Below, in pieces: positions 14,542 through 22,250 of a stretch of DNA of 33,456 nucleotides. Origin of the DNA: a virus; IMG/VR virus record IMGVR_UViG_3300005537_000662, positions 1 through 33,456 of that record. One strand, 5' to 3'. The notes under the pieces were generated by a model. That model searched no databases and had not been told where the DNA came from. It saw only the letters and a list, made by a program, of their open reading frames with translations. Each line of letters opens with the position of its first letter. Position 1 is the first letter of the stretch. A program made the position numbers and the translations under genes.

Positions 14542-14555
14542 GGGACGCTCCAATG

Positions 14556-14586
14556 AAAAAGCCGCCGCGGCGAGGCCGGGCGGCTT
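14556..14586 (-). terminator. Terminator before the lysis genes
   Basis: AAGCCGCC/GGCGGCTT stem (14559-14566 with 14579-14586), 12-nt loop, followed on the minus strand by TTTTTCATT. It separates the tail operon from the lysis operon. Confidence 0.75.
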
Positions 14587-14596
14587 GATGTCGAGA

Positions 14597-14613
14597 CGCG
14601 AACGGCGTTCGCG
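14597..14613. repeat. Dispersed 17-bp palindrome, exact copy
   Basis: CGCGAACGGCGTTCGCG, directly after the stop codon of the coiled-coil gene and 11 bp upstream of the terminator stem; intergenic, so not explained by coding. Confidence 0.75.
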
Positions 14614-15021
14614 CTAATGCGGGATTTTCTTCAACAGATCGAGGCCTTGCCCGACGAGCTTGGCCAAGCCATTCCCGAAAAACAGCCCGGCCAGGCCGCC
14701 GCTGCCGCCGATCACGGTCAAGAGCGACAGCGAGAGCGTGCGGCGCCTGGGGGAGCCTTCGGCCGGCTGTTCGACGACGGCGATCCTGCTGGTCAGGTCG
14801 GCGATCGTCTTTTCCTGCGCTTCCATTCGCCGCTTGAACTCTTCCCATCTGCGGTCATCGTTCTCACAGCGCTCGTCGAACCGCCCAAGCAGCCCGGCCA
14901 GCTTCTTCGAGATGTCTTCAAGGATCTTGAATTGCCGCGACCTTTGTCTCTGCCCCTCCTCCATATCCCCCTTCAACTCCCCCACGAGGATTAGCAGCTG
15001 CTGCTCGCCGGTCTCGGCCAT
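14614..15021 (-). CDS. Coiled-coil protein with C-terminal membrane segment
   Basis: A 135-residue protein: a long charged helix (about 10-85) with coiled-coil spacing, an arginine patch (RRR, near 95) and a hydrophobic segment (LLTVIGGSGGLAGLFFGNGL, about 100-120). The layout recalls haemolysin XhlA-type phage lysis accessory proteins. Start ATG has AAGGGGG upstream. Confidence 0.65.
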   Translation of the reverse strand: MAETGEQQLLILVGELKGDMEEGQRQRSRQFKILEDISKKLAGLLGRFDERCENDDRRWEEFKRRMEAQEKTIADLTSRIAVVEQPAEGSPRRRTLSLSLLTVIGGSGGLAGLFFGNGLAKLVGQGLDLLKKIPH

Positions 15022-15031
15022 TTGTACCCCC

Positions 15032-15688
15032 TTATGCCGTCGCAGGCTGGCCAGCCAGGATCTGCGCGATTCTGGAGGGCTGGATGTAGGGTGTCGCGAT
15101 ATAGCTGCAGGTCGCGGTCCCGTCCTCGATGCCGGCACCGGTCCCGCTGGGCGCGGTCGCGCCGGTGGTGCCGGCCGCGCTGTAGGTGAAGACGGTATCT
15201 CCGACCGCCAGCGATGCGCCGGCAGCCACCGGAGTGTTTGCTACCCAGGCCGGGACGGTTGTCAGCGCACCGGAAAGATAGATGCCGGTGCCCGGATTCG
15301 GCCGCTGGTTGACCGCCGCGGCATATTCCAGCAGCGGCGTCACTACTGCCGGGTTGATCGGCGTATTTGTGCTGATCGCCGTCTGGACGCGGAACCAGCA
15401 TTCCTGAATGACCGGGTCTGCCGAGTTCTTGATGGCCAACGCCTCCCCGACCTGGAAGGCGTCATAGAACACCATGGGGTCGAGGTCCGGCTGTACGGCA
15501 GCAGGAGCGGCAAAGACAGGCTCGCCATCTTCCACCGTGCAGGTGAAGCCGGGCTGAACGTTCACCTCGTCGGCGACCTGATATTCGACGGACCCGACCG
15601 GCCCGGACGGCTGCGCCATACTGGCGGAACTGTCCGGGATATGCGCGGTACCGACGACGACGCCATTTTCGACATAAGCGAATTTCAT
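15032..15688 (-). CDS. Tail-fibre-associated protein (assembly or tip)
   Basis: A 218-residue protein starting MKFAYVENGVVVGTAHIPDS, a beginning common in tail-fibre assembly proteins. The middle (VFYDAFQVGEALAIK) is helical; the C-terminal third is rich in G, A, T and S and beta-like (AGTTGATAPSGTGAG). It lies directly behind the largest fibre gene; its ribosome-binding site overlaps that gene's stop. Role in fibre folding or as small tip protein is inferred. Confidence 0.6.
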   Translation of the reverse strand: MKFAYVENGVVVGTAHIPDSSASMAQPSGPVGSVEYQVADEVNVQPGFTCTVEDGEPVFAAPAAVQPDLDPMVFYDAFQVGEALAIKNSADPVIQECWFRVQTAISTNTPINPAVVTPLLEYAAAVNQRPNPGTGIYLSGALTTVPAWVANTPVAAGASLAVGDTVFTYSAAGTTGATAPSGTGAGIEDGTATCSYIATPYIQPSRIAQILAGQPATA

Positions 15689-15692
15689 GGCC

Positions 15693-17564
15693 TTAGACCT
15701 CGACATAGGAAGAGAAGGCCCCGGCGGTTGTGCCCGTGGAGCCGATTACGATGGTGGTGGCCTCCGCGACATAAACCTGCGACAGGCCAGCCAGGGCCGT
15801 GGAAGTCAACGAGGCGTTGATAATCGTCCCGTTAACCGTAACGGCCGAACCGCCGTTCGCGGACCACCAATTGATTGCCACGTTGCAATCAACGGGGGCC
15901 GTGAAGGAGATCGAGGAATTCAGGACGCCACCGATCACGCCGCACGCTTTCGTCTGCGGCTGCGGCTGCATGGTGACCTGCTGGCCGACGACATTGATGG
16001 ACGAGTACCCGACACCTTCCATCATGTAGGGCTGGAGCCAGCCCGTGGTGAGCTGCGCCTTGCCGCCGTACTGCACCTGAATGGAAGCCCCAGCGCCGGC
16101 GGCGCTATCAGAGACGCCGATGACCTGGGCCTTCTGCACGCTGTAGGCCCAGGCGTTGTTCCAAAGGGCATTCGTGGCGGCAGAGCACAGAGTAATATTC
16201 ACCGTCATGCCGGGGCTGAACTGGTTCCCAGCATAGACGTAGCAATCGACGCCGCCGGAGCCGACGATGGGGGCGGTAATGGTGAAAGACGTCGTGGTCT
16301 GCGTCAGGGTCGGAGAGATCGGCACAGCCGCGTGAATGGTGCTGGTGCCGGCCACATAAACGAAGCACCCATCGTCCGGCTGGGGCGAGATCGTCAACAT
16401 CGCGACGGTCGGAGAACCCGAAACGGTCGGATTGAAAGTGGCGCCGATCTGCGCACCATTGGCTCCAATTTTGGCCACATTGACGGTGGTCGTTCCGCCG
16501 CCCCAGGCCACGTAAACGCTGCCATTGGTGGACGGGCACATCATCGGCGGCTGACCTGTGGTCGAGGTCGTGCTTAGAGCAATATTGGCGCCTTGTTGCA
16601 CAAGAGCTGCGTTATATACCTGGGCTGTCAGGCCGGTAGTGCTGGTGTTCGTGCAATTAATTGCTAGAGAAAAGCCGCCGCCGGAAAGGCCCACAATATT
16701 CAAAATTGGCGCGCTGCCATTGACCATGGCGATGGCATTCGGCACGGTTCCGTTGGCCGCGCCGGCATTGGTAAACGCCGACACCTGCGTCGTGATGGAC
16801 GAGGTACCGAAGAAAACCACATACCCGCCACCGCTCAAACCGGCAATGGCCAGATTAGATTGAGGCGTGACCGTGGAGCCCAGGCTCGTAAGGGGGAGAA
16901 CCTGCGCTCCTGCCGCAGAAATTACGCCATGGGAAACCCCGGCCTTACCAGTGTTGAACGTGCAATAGGCGAAATTGCCATTGCTCAGCGGAGCCATGGA
17001 GGTAGCGCCGGCAACGATAGGCGCCGTGGTGTTGACGGTACCTTGCAGGGCGCCGGCGGCATTGAAAACCTGAAAGGACAGAGTGGCGCCGCCGGCAAAA
17101 TAACAGACAGCAAAACCGCCGCCGGTCAGGGCGCAAATATTGATGCTCCCTCCGGCGCCGCCACCACCCGCCGCAACGATTTTCGTCGGGGCGAGAACCT
17201 GAGCGCCAGCCTGGTTGACGATAGAGATGAAAACATTGCCGCTGGCGGTGGTGTCCGCATATGCGATTGCCACGTTTCCGTTTGCGAGCTGGCAGCTGAT
17301 GCGAGACTGAGGGCTGGTCAGCTTCGACGGCCCAAGGAACCCGCTGCTTTGGTTCAGGCTTTGGCTACCGGAGACCACACCCGTAGCAGTCGCCGCCTGG
17401 AGCACAGGGCGCCAATTGGGCGCGGTCGCCGGGTTGTTGGGATCGGCAACGCCATAGACGGTATTGTCGGCCGCCAGCGCCACCATCTGGCCGGCGGTAA
17501 GCGTCTCCCCCGCAACCAGAGCGGCCATGGAGACGGAGGCGATGAGATCGGACGCAAAGCCCAT
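15693..17564 (-). CDS. Large repeat-containing tail fibre protein
   Basis: A 623-residue probable receptor-binding fibre. After a short head (ETLTAGQMVALAADNTVYGV) come about six imperfect repeats of roughly 50 residues (100-420) with the core LSGGGFxVxF and linker NAAGAxxG; examples are ALTGGGFAVCYF, LSGGGYVVFFG and LSGGGFSLAIN. This suggests a beta-propeller or beta-helix. The C-terminal part is beta-rich with few charges. ATG starts immediately after the previous stop, with AAGGATCAG as Shine-Dalgarno. Confidence 0.7.
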   Translation of the reverse strand: MGFASDLIASVSMAALVAGETLTAGQMVALAADNTVYGVADPNNPATAPNWRPVLQAATATGVVSGSQSLNQSSGFLGPSKLTSPQSRISCQLANGNVAIAYADTTASGNVFISIVNQAGAQVLAPTKIVAAGGGGAGGSINICALTGGGFAVCYFAGGATLSFQVFNAAGALQGTVNTTAPIVAGATSMAPLSNGNFAYCTFNTGKAGVSHGVISAAGAQVLPLTSLGSTVTPQSNLAIAGLSGGGYVVFFGTSSITTQVSAFTNAGAANGTVPNAIAMVNGSAPILNIVGLSGGGFSLAINCTNTSTTGLTAQVYNAALVQQGANIALSTTSTTGQPPMMCPSTNGSVYVAWGGGTTTVNVAKIGANGAQIGATFNPTVSGSPTVAMLTISPQPDDGCFVYVAGTSTIHAAVPISPTLTQTTTSFTITAPIVGSGGVDCYVYAGNQFSPGMTVNITLCSAATNALWNNAWAYSVQKAQVIGVSDSAAGAGASIQVQYGGKAQLTTGWLQPYMMEGVGYSSINVVGQQVTMQPQPQTKACGVIGGVLNSSISFTAPVDCNVAINWWSANGGSAVTVNGTIINASLTSTALAGLSQVYVAEATTIVIGSTGTTAGAFSSYVEV

Positions 17565-18803
17565 TTAGCTGATCCTTATGGTGGTGCCGTCGTAATAGGC
17601 GGTGAAGGTCTCGCCCGGCGTATTCCATACGAGCGGGCCAGGCAATTGGCGGTTTGAACCGGGCTTGCAATAGGTCAAGCCGTTCAGATTGAGGGTGAAG
17701 TTATTGGTTCCCCAGGTTCCCCTCGGGTCACTGAAGACCATGGTTTGACCTTGCGCGAGACCCGCCTGGGTAATGGTGATGGGACCGCCCGACGTATCAA
17801 CTGCATACGAACCTGCTCCGAGGGCACCACTGGCCGTTATGGCCTGTGGCGCCGGAGAGAATGTCGGGGATACCGTCTGAAACAGCACACGGATGTTTCC
17901 GGCGCCGTCAGAGATGAACAAAGCGCTTGTCCCGGCCGGCATCACGTAAGGCACCCCAGCGGCCTGGCCCCCGATGCTATCGGCCGCATTCGGAACGACC
18001 GAGGTCGATCCGCCAACGCAATCTACCGAGAAATTAAATCCGTCCCACAGCGTGGTTGTCTCAGCGACATCGAGGGTGCCGAAGCCGACGAAATTGACCG
18101 TGTGGCTGCTGGTTCCGGCCGCCCCGTTGACCTGCACCGTGCCGGTGAAGTTCTGGACAAGCTCATTGGTCTGAACGCCATTCGCCGTGACCCGAATGCT
18201 ATTGTCGGCGGGGCTTAAGGTCAGGTTTCCCGTACCGTCGAGCTTCATGCCGGCGCCAATGCCGGCCTTGGCCAACACACTCAACTGAGACGGCACGATC
18301 GAGGAGATCATCGCTTTGCCGAGCACAGCATCGAAGGCGCCGGCCACGATGCTGTTGGCAAGAATGTCACCCTGCTGCAGGGCCGAGCCGTCATCGCGCG
18401 TCAGAGGGACATTTCCAGGCCCGAAACTGACTTGGCTGGCGCCGGTGTTCGCGTGCACCGCTCGGAACTTGAACTCGAAGCTCTCGGTATAGTTGGCCAC
18501 CGGCGGCACCAACGCGACGACATAGGCATTCGCCGCACCCGTGTCGACCGCATAGTTGCCCGCCGTCGCTTCGACGATCGTCCGGATCGCCGTGGCGAGC
18601 TGATTATCGGCCGTCTTGGACGGAGCAATGCCCGCCGCCGCCAGCACGTTCAGCAGCTCAAGCATGATGGCATTCATGAAATCCGCCGGCACCACCGTCG
18701 GCGGAATATTGGGCACCTGGCCATCGGTGAAATAGCCAGGCGTGCCGGCAGCAGCCGGCGCCGGCAGCGTCGGCGACGCTGTCGCAACGTCAATCTGATA
18801 CAA
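17565..18803 (-). CDS. Tail fibre/collar-type protein
   Basis: A 412-residue fibre protein. The N-terminus (GYFTDGQVPNIPPTVVPADF then MNAIMLELLNVL) is the baseplate-attachment part found in many Mu/P2-like fibres. The rest is beta-rich with repeated sheet motifs and few charges. Start is TTG at 18803 with GAGG seven bases upstream. It lies between the gp48-like tail protein and the larger fibre, the normal place for the baseplate-proximal fibre. Confidence 0.75.
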   Translation of the reverse strand: MYQIDVATASPTLPAPAAAGTPGYFTDGQVPNIPPTVVPADFMNAIMLELLNVLAAAGIAPSKTADNQLATAIRTIVEATAGNYAVDTGAANAYVVALVPPVANYTESFEFKFRAVHANTGASQVSFGPGNVPLTRDDGSALQQGDILANSIVAGAFDAVLGKAMISSIVPSQLSVLAKAGIGAGMKLDGTGNLTLSPADNSIRVTANGVQTNELVQNFTGTVQVNGAAGTSSHTVNFVGFGTLDVAETTTLWDGFNFSVDCVGGSTSVVPNAADSIGGQAAGVPYVMPAGTSALFISDGAGNIRVLFQTVSPTFSPAPQAITASGALGAGSYAVDTSGGPITITQAGLAQGQTMVFSDPRGTWGTNNFTLNLNGLTYCKPGSNRQLPGPLVWNTPGETFTAYYDGTTIRIS

Positions 18804-18812
18804 GGCGCGACC

Positions 18813-19340
18813 TCAAGTGTTGAAGGTGACGTAGGTATGACCCGGCTTCAGCTCGTTGAAGATCCCTTCAAGCGAGGTATCCGGCGCGGTCACCGACCAG
18901 GCGAAGAACTGATCGGTTGTGCCGAGCGTTTGCCCGCATTTGCTCTGCCCGCACCGAAACGGAGCCGAGCTGGTCACGGTCACCGTCACGCCGAGCTGTG
19001 CCGCGAAGGACTCGAAATAGGCAGCGGATTGGCCGCCGCCATTCGCGAACTTCACCACCACCTGTGCCTGCTGCTCCGCCAAGGTGTTGGCGGCCGGCAA
19101 GTTCGGATCGGGCAAAGCGAGCGTCGACTGCCATTCGGGCAGCAGCTGGTCGGTGGTCGCCGGGAAGGCGTCCAGCAGCAGATTATTCCCGGCTGCCGTG
19201 ACCCTCTGGAAGCTCGGCGCCAGACCGGTGATGACCGATGTTTGCACCGAGGACGGATCTCTCGGCCACGCCCGCCCTGGCGGCATGAGCGCCTGAAGGG
19301 CTGACACGAAGTCCGTGACTGAAAAGGTCGGAGCACCCAT
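18813..19340 (-). CDS. YmfQ/gp48-like tail protein
   Basis: A 175-residue baseplate-wedge protein of the Mu gp48/YmfQ type (DUF2313). Features: FVSALQALMPPGRAWPRD near the N-terminus, DQLLPEWQSTLALPDPN (about 64-80), a Cys pair region CGQSKCGQ and ending LEGIFNELKPGHTYVTF, all characteristic. It starts 4 bp after baseplate J, its usual partner. Confidence 0.88.
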   Translation of the reverse strand: MGAPTFSVTDFVSALQALMPPGRAWPRDPSSVQTSVITGLAPSFQRVTAAGNNLLLDAFPATTDQLLPEWQSTLALPDPNLPAANTLAEQQAQVVVKFANGGGQSAAYFESFAAQLGVTVTVTSSAPFRCGQSKCGQTLGTTDQFFAWSVTAPDTSLEGIFNELKPGHTYVTFNT

Positions 19341-19344
19341 CGCT

Positions 19345-20376
19345 TTACTCCCAGGTGATCGCGCCAAGCACCGGAACGGCGTTCGCGGCATTGACGATAT
19401 CGGCCGCCGGCGCGACGATTCCGAACGCCTCGGTGCCTGCCGCCGCGGCGATCGCCGTCTCGATGTCGGTAATGAACACTGTCGAACCCAGGTCGCCTTT
19501 GGTAGCGAACACCGTGGAGATCGCCGCGGCCACGGCCGCCTGGGCGGTCGCGCCGATACCGGCCAGCCCCCTGATGGTGAAGGGAACCACATTGGCCGTC
19601 GGCGCACAGACATAGACCAGCGCCGTGACGGGCTGCCGCAGATAGATATGGTTCGCCACGGCGAGCTGGTCGCCGGCCGCCGCCGAGCCGCGCGGCTCGG
19701 CCGCCGCTACGCCATTTGTTCCCTGCGGTATGCCACCATGCGCCGCCTCGGTGATGTCCAGCATCACGTACACGATGACGGTTCCCACCCCCATGCCGTT
19801 CGGCACCACCCAGGCCCGGGTCACGCCAGGAACCTGCAGCGCCCAGGTCTCATAGTCCGACTGGGAACCACCTTGCGGCGGACTCTGGTAGACCTGCAGC
19901 ATCCGGCTGCGCAGCGAATCATCCTGTTCCAGATCCGCGCCAGGCGTGATGCTTTCTGTGACCGTCCAGTTCGATTGCAGCCCGGCGATCGACGTGCCAA
20001 GCACCAGGATCGTCCCGACATCGCAGGTTCCGGCGGCGCCAGGAACAGAAGCGACGAATTGCACGGTCGCAGTACCATCCGCGGCCACCTGGACGTCGGA
20101 CACCGTACTGTAGGCGGCCTGGTCACCACGGACCAACGGCGTGCCGGCCGGGATGTCCTTGCCCGGCTGACCGGTACCCACCATTGAGGCCTGGCCCTGG
20201 AAGGCGACTGCGATCTCGCGCGTTACTCCCCGCAGGCCAGCCCAGCCTTCGAGGAACTCCTCGGTCGCGGTGAAGGGCACAGCCTGCTGGGAGACGTAGT
20301 CGATGTACCCGTAATTCAGGTTCGCCATCTGCGCCAGGACCTTGCCCGTGATCTGCAGGTTGGAGACCCCTGCCAC
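19345..20376 (-). CDS. Baseplate J-like protein, N-terminus truncated
   Basis: A 343-residue homologue of Mu gp47/P2 gpJ, a baseplate wedge protein. It keeps LNYGYIDYVSQQAVP, EEFLEGWAGLRGVTR, IPAGTPLVRGD and the C-terminal domain. Family members normally have about 25-35 residues before the SNL motif; here SNL is at residues 5-7 after a GTG start (20376). Upstream sequence belongs to another, truncated gene in a different frame. A deletion junction is the simplest explanation. No good ribosome-binding site precedes the GTG, so expression may depend on coupling to the fragment. Confidence 0.8.
   Translation of the reverse strand: MAGVSNLQITGKVLAQMANLNYGYIDYVSQQAVPFTATEEFLEGWAGLRGVTREIAVAFQGQASMVGTGQPGKDIPAGTPLVRGDQAAYSTVSDVQVAADGTATVQFVASVPGAAGTCDVGTILVLGTSIAGLQSNWTVTESITPGADLEQDDSLRSRMLQVYQSPPQGGSQSDYETWALQVPGVTRAWVVPNGMGVGTVIVYVMLDITEAAHGGIPQGTNGVAAAEPRGSAAAGDQLAVANHIYLRQPVTALVYVCAPTANVVPFTIRGLAGIGATAQAAVAAAISTVFATKGDLGSTVFITDIETAIAAAAGTEAFGIVAPAADIVNAANAVPVLGAITWE
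19371..19387. repeat. Dispersed palindrome, partial copy
   Basis: GAACGGCGTTCGCG (19374-19387) matches 14 of the 17 bases exactly. Inside baseplate J. Confidence 0.5.
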
Positions 20377-20551
20377 CCTTGACCTTGGGACCGTCCTCGG
20401 CCTCGAACTGGGGCCCGTCGCCCTTGGGCAGCGGCTTCACCTTCGGATCGACCAGGAAGCCGAGGAGACGCAGACGCTTCTGCGTCGCGAGTTCGCGCTT
20501 GTTGACCAGCACCTTCTCGGGCTGGGCGGCTGTGGCTTCTTCGTCCGACAC
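20377..20551 (-). pseudogene. Truncated gene fused to baseplate J
   Basis: From GTG 20551 (GAGG eight bases upstream) about 58 residues look like a real N-terminus: MSDEEATAAQPEKVLV, then NKRELATQKRLRLLGF, then PLPKGDGPQF. At DGPKVKG the frame enters baseplate J out of phase and becomes arginine-rich shadow until a stop at 20123. So the native 3' end is missing. Original identity unknown. The long (TTG)n-like leader before the start is unusual. Confidence 0.65.
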
Positions 20552-20634
20552 GACAACAACCTCAACAACAACAGAAGGTGTTTTTTTATTTTCGACGGTC
20601 AGTCAGAACGGGCGCGCGAAATGCCCGTGTTCGC

Positions 20635-20681
20635 CGGGTCGCCAGGAAGGACCCATGACACCCCACCCCCCTGGCGACCCG
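20635..20681. repeat. 12-bp perfect inverted repeat
   Basis: CGGGTCGCCAGG (20635-20646) pairs with CCTGGCGACCCG (20670-20681), loop 23 nt with a C-run. It starts 4 bp past the stop of the tail/neck gene. No T-run follows on the minus strand, so it may be an attenuator, a processing site or a recombination scar. Confidence 0.55.
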
Positions 20682-20685
20682 ACGT

Positions 20686-21366
20686 CTATCGCCGCGCGCT
20701 CGACAGCGCCCTCTTCATCGCGGCGCCGAACTCGATGGCGCCATAGGCAGCGATGACCCGCGCGGCACGCGGGCGATAGTCCAGGCGTTGATGAACCTCG
20801 ACGCCGCTGGTCCATTCGACCAGCAGCTTGAGGCTGCCGCGCGCCCTGGCGCCGCTGGCATGGTTGGCTGCACGGGGCCGGGCGCCGCCATTTGCGTTCC
20901 CCGGCCGCTGCCAAATCCCGCTGATCGTGCGGCCATCTCTGAGTTTCACCTTGCCGAAGAAGACGTTGGGCTGCGCCTTCATGCGGGCGATCGCGCCCTT
21001 CGGCAGATTGCCGTATTGGTTGGTGCGCGCATCGATCGGCACCGGCAAGCCGACCTTGCCGCGCAGCAACTGGCGTCCGCCATTAAGGAACGGCTGCAGG
21101 TACTGCGCCTGAATATCCTTGGCGAAGACCAGCGCCGTCTGCGTCGCCTTGGTCGCGGCCTTGACGCCGATCGCTCGTTGCGTGAACGGCGTCGGATGAT
21201 CGAAGGTCTCCGCGATCGCCCGCGTCTCTTCGGCCTGCACCCTCTTCGCCAAGGCGGTCAAGGTCAGAGCCGACGCATAAGGCAGTTGCTTGCGGGCGAG
21301 ATCATCGAGCGCCCGCTGTAAGGGCCGGATGTCGGCGCGGATATCGAGCCTGAAAGACCCCGCCAT
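20686..21366 (-). CDS. Phage tail/neck protein (PTPFT family)
   Basis: A 226-residue protein of a family common in phage tail modules, recognised by DHPTPFTQRAIGVKAATKAT (about 57-76), KDIQAQYLQPFLNGG (83-97) and NQYGNLPKGAI. It resembles HK97 gp10-like or minor tail proteins. The start MAGSFRLDIRAD at 21366 is preferred, just after a terminator. Its usual neighbours (major tail, tape measure) are missing; the next gene is a truncated fragment. Confidence 0.65.
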   Translation of the reverse strand: MAGSFRLDIRADIRPLQRALDDLARKQLPYASALTLTALAKRVQAEETRAIAETFDHPTPFTQRAIGVKAATKATQTALVFAKDIQAQYLQPFLNGGRQLLRGKVGLPVPIDARTNQYGNLPKGAIARMKAQPNVFFGKVKLRDGRTISGIWQRPGNANGGARPRAANHASGARARGSLKLLVEWTSGVEVHQRLDYRPRAARVIAAYGAIEFGAAMKRALSSARR

Positions 21367-21377
21367 CGCCGCCCCAC

Positions 21378-21415
21378 AAAAGAAAGCGCCCACGATCTGG
21401 TAGGACCGTGGGCGC
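21378..21415 (-). terminator. Terminator before the structural genes
   Basis: A 9-bp stem GCGCCCACG/CGTGGGCGC (21386-21394 with 21407-21415), followed on the minus strand by TTTCTTTTG. A regulator gene lies just upstream, so structural genes may need antitermination or a promoter near 21370. Confidence 0.8.
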
Positions 21416-21484
21416 AGAAACCGAAATGTAGCGTTTTTATGAGCTAATTCTGTGTGGTCTGTCGAGAGGAATTTTTACTCGTGT

Positions 21485-22003
21485 TTACTTTTCGTTCTGC
21501 AAGGCCAGGATCAGGTCGACCAGCACCTCACGCTGGAGCTGGGCCAACTGCCAGCGCTGCCGGCTTTTCGGATCTTCCCGCGAGATCTCGTCCCACTTCT
21601 TCCGTCTCGGCAGCGCCCGGAAGATCACCACCTTGATCGCGAACCGATCGACCGGCTTGAGCGTCAGGAGCGTATCGATCACCAGGACGGCGCGGCTGAT
21701 GGCCTTCGCCGACCGAAGGATCACCGTCCGGCTGTCGGCCGAGATCTCGGTGTCGACCAGACCGGCCAGGCCGCACTGACCTCCCCGAAGCGCCGCCGTC
21801 GCCGCATCACCGGGAAGCGCCAAGGTGATCCGGAGAGCTTCCCGAACCTCTTCCTCGATTGCCCGGAGCGCCTCGCCGGTCACCGAGCCGCCGCCGTTGC
21901 CGCCGGCCCGGGCTTTCGGCACCACCGGCATCGCCCGGCGATCGGCGCCGAACTCGTTTCCCACCACCGCCACCTTCAGCCCCTGACCATTCCGCACCGC
22001 CAT
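21485..22003 (-). CDS. Probable late regulator (phage DUF6362-like)
   Basis: A 172-residue protein. The C-terminal third (VDRFAIKVVIFRALPRRKKW then DEISREDPKSRQRWQLAQLQ) has the form of a helix-turn-helix with aromatic and basic residues, similar to small phage regulators placed before terminase or late genes. The middle is helical. Good Shine-Dalgarno (AGGAGAGGCAAATG). Followed by a terminator and then tail genes, which supports a role in switching on late transcription. Not a terminase: no Walker or nuclease motif. Confidence 0.55.
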   Translation of the reverse strand: MAVRNGQGLKVAVVGNEFGADRRAMPVVPKARAGGNGGGSVTGEALRAIEEEVREALRITLALPGDAATAALRGGQCGLAGLVDTEISADSRTVILRSAKAISRAVLVIDTLLTLKPVDRFAIKVVIFRALPRRKKWDEISREDPKSRQRWQLAQLQREVLVDLILALQNEK

Positions 22004-22020
22004 TTGCCTCTCCTGTCTTG

Positions 22021-22213
22021 GCTGTCTAGGCGTTGGAAGTTCACCTAGACAGCGGAAACCCTTGCTTTTGCTGGCCTTGTCGAAGCTGTCTAGGTTGTCA
22101 GGGTAAAAGTCACATACCGCACACGCACGCTACACGTATGAGGAAAAAATCACCCCGACACCCCTGACAGTCCCGACACCCCCTTAATTTCCACGGCTCT
22201 CACGCTGTCTAGG
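22021..22213. repeat. GCTGTCTAGG repeat cluster (candidate origin of element B)
   Basis: The 10-mer GCTGTCTAGG occurs at 22021-22030, 22085-22094 and 22204-22213, and inverted at 22044-22053, so the first and inverted copies form a hairpin with a 13-nt loop. Two CCCGACACCC units (about 22154 and 22172) and an A-run (22145-22149) lie between. It fills the gap after the helicase gene. Iteron-like layout beside replication genes suggests an origin. Confidence 0.55.
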
Positions 22214-22250
22214 CACCTCCTCGCCGCCTCGACAGCCCGGACAGATATCC

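Noticed and set aside
15687-16577. Plus-strand frame of about 296 codons opposite the fibre gene
   Set aside because: The opposite strand encodes a repeat-containing fibre with operon context; the plus frame has no start signal or domain.
20686-22003. Terminase or portal gene in this interval
   Set aside because: No Walker motif, nuclease residues or portal signature; the two genes here fit a tail/neck protein and a small regulator.
22021-22213. CRISPR array
   Set aside because: The repeated unit is just 10 bp, spacing is irregular and one copy is inverted.
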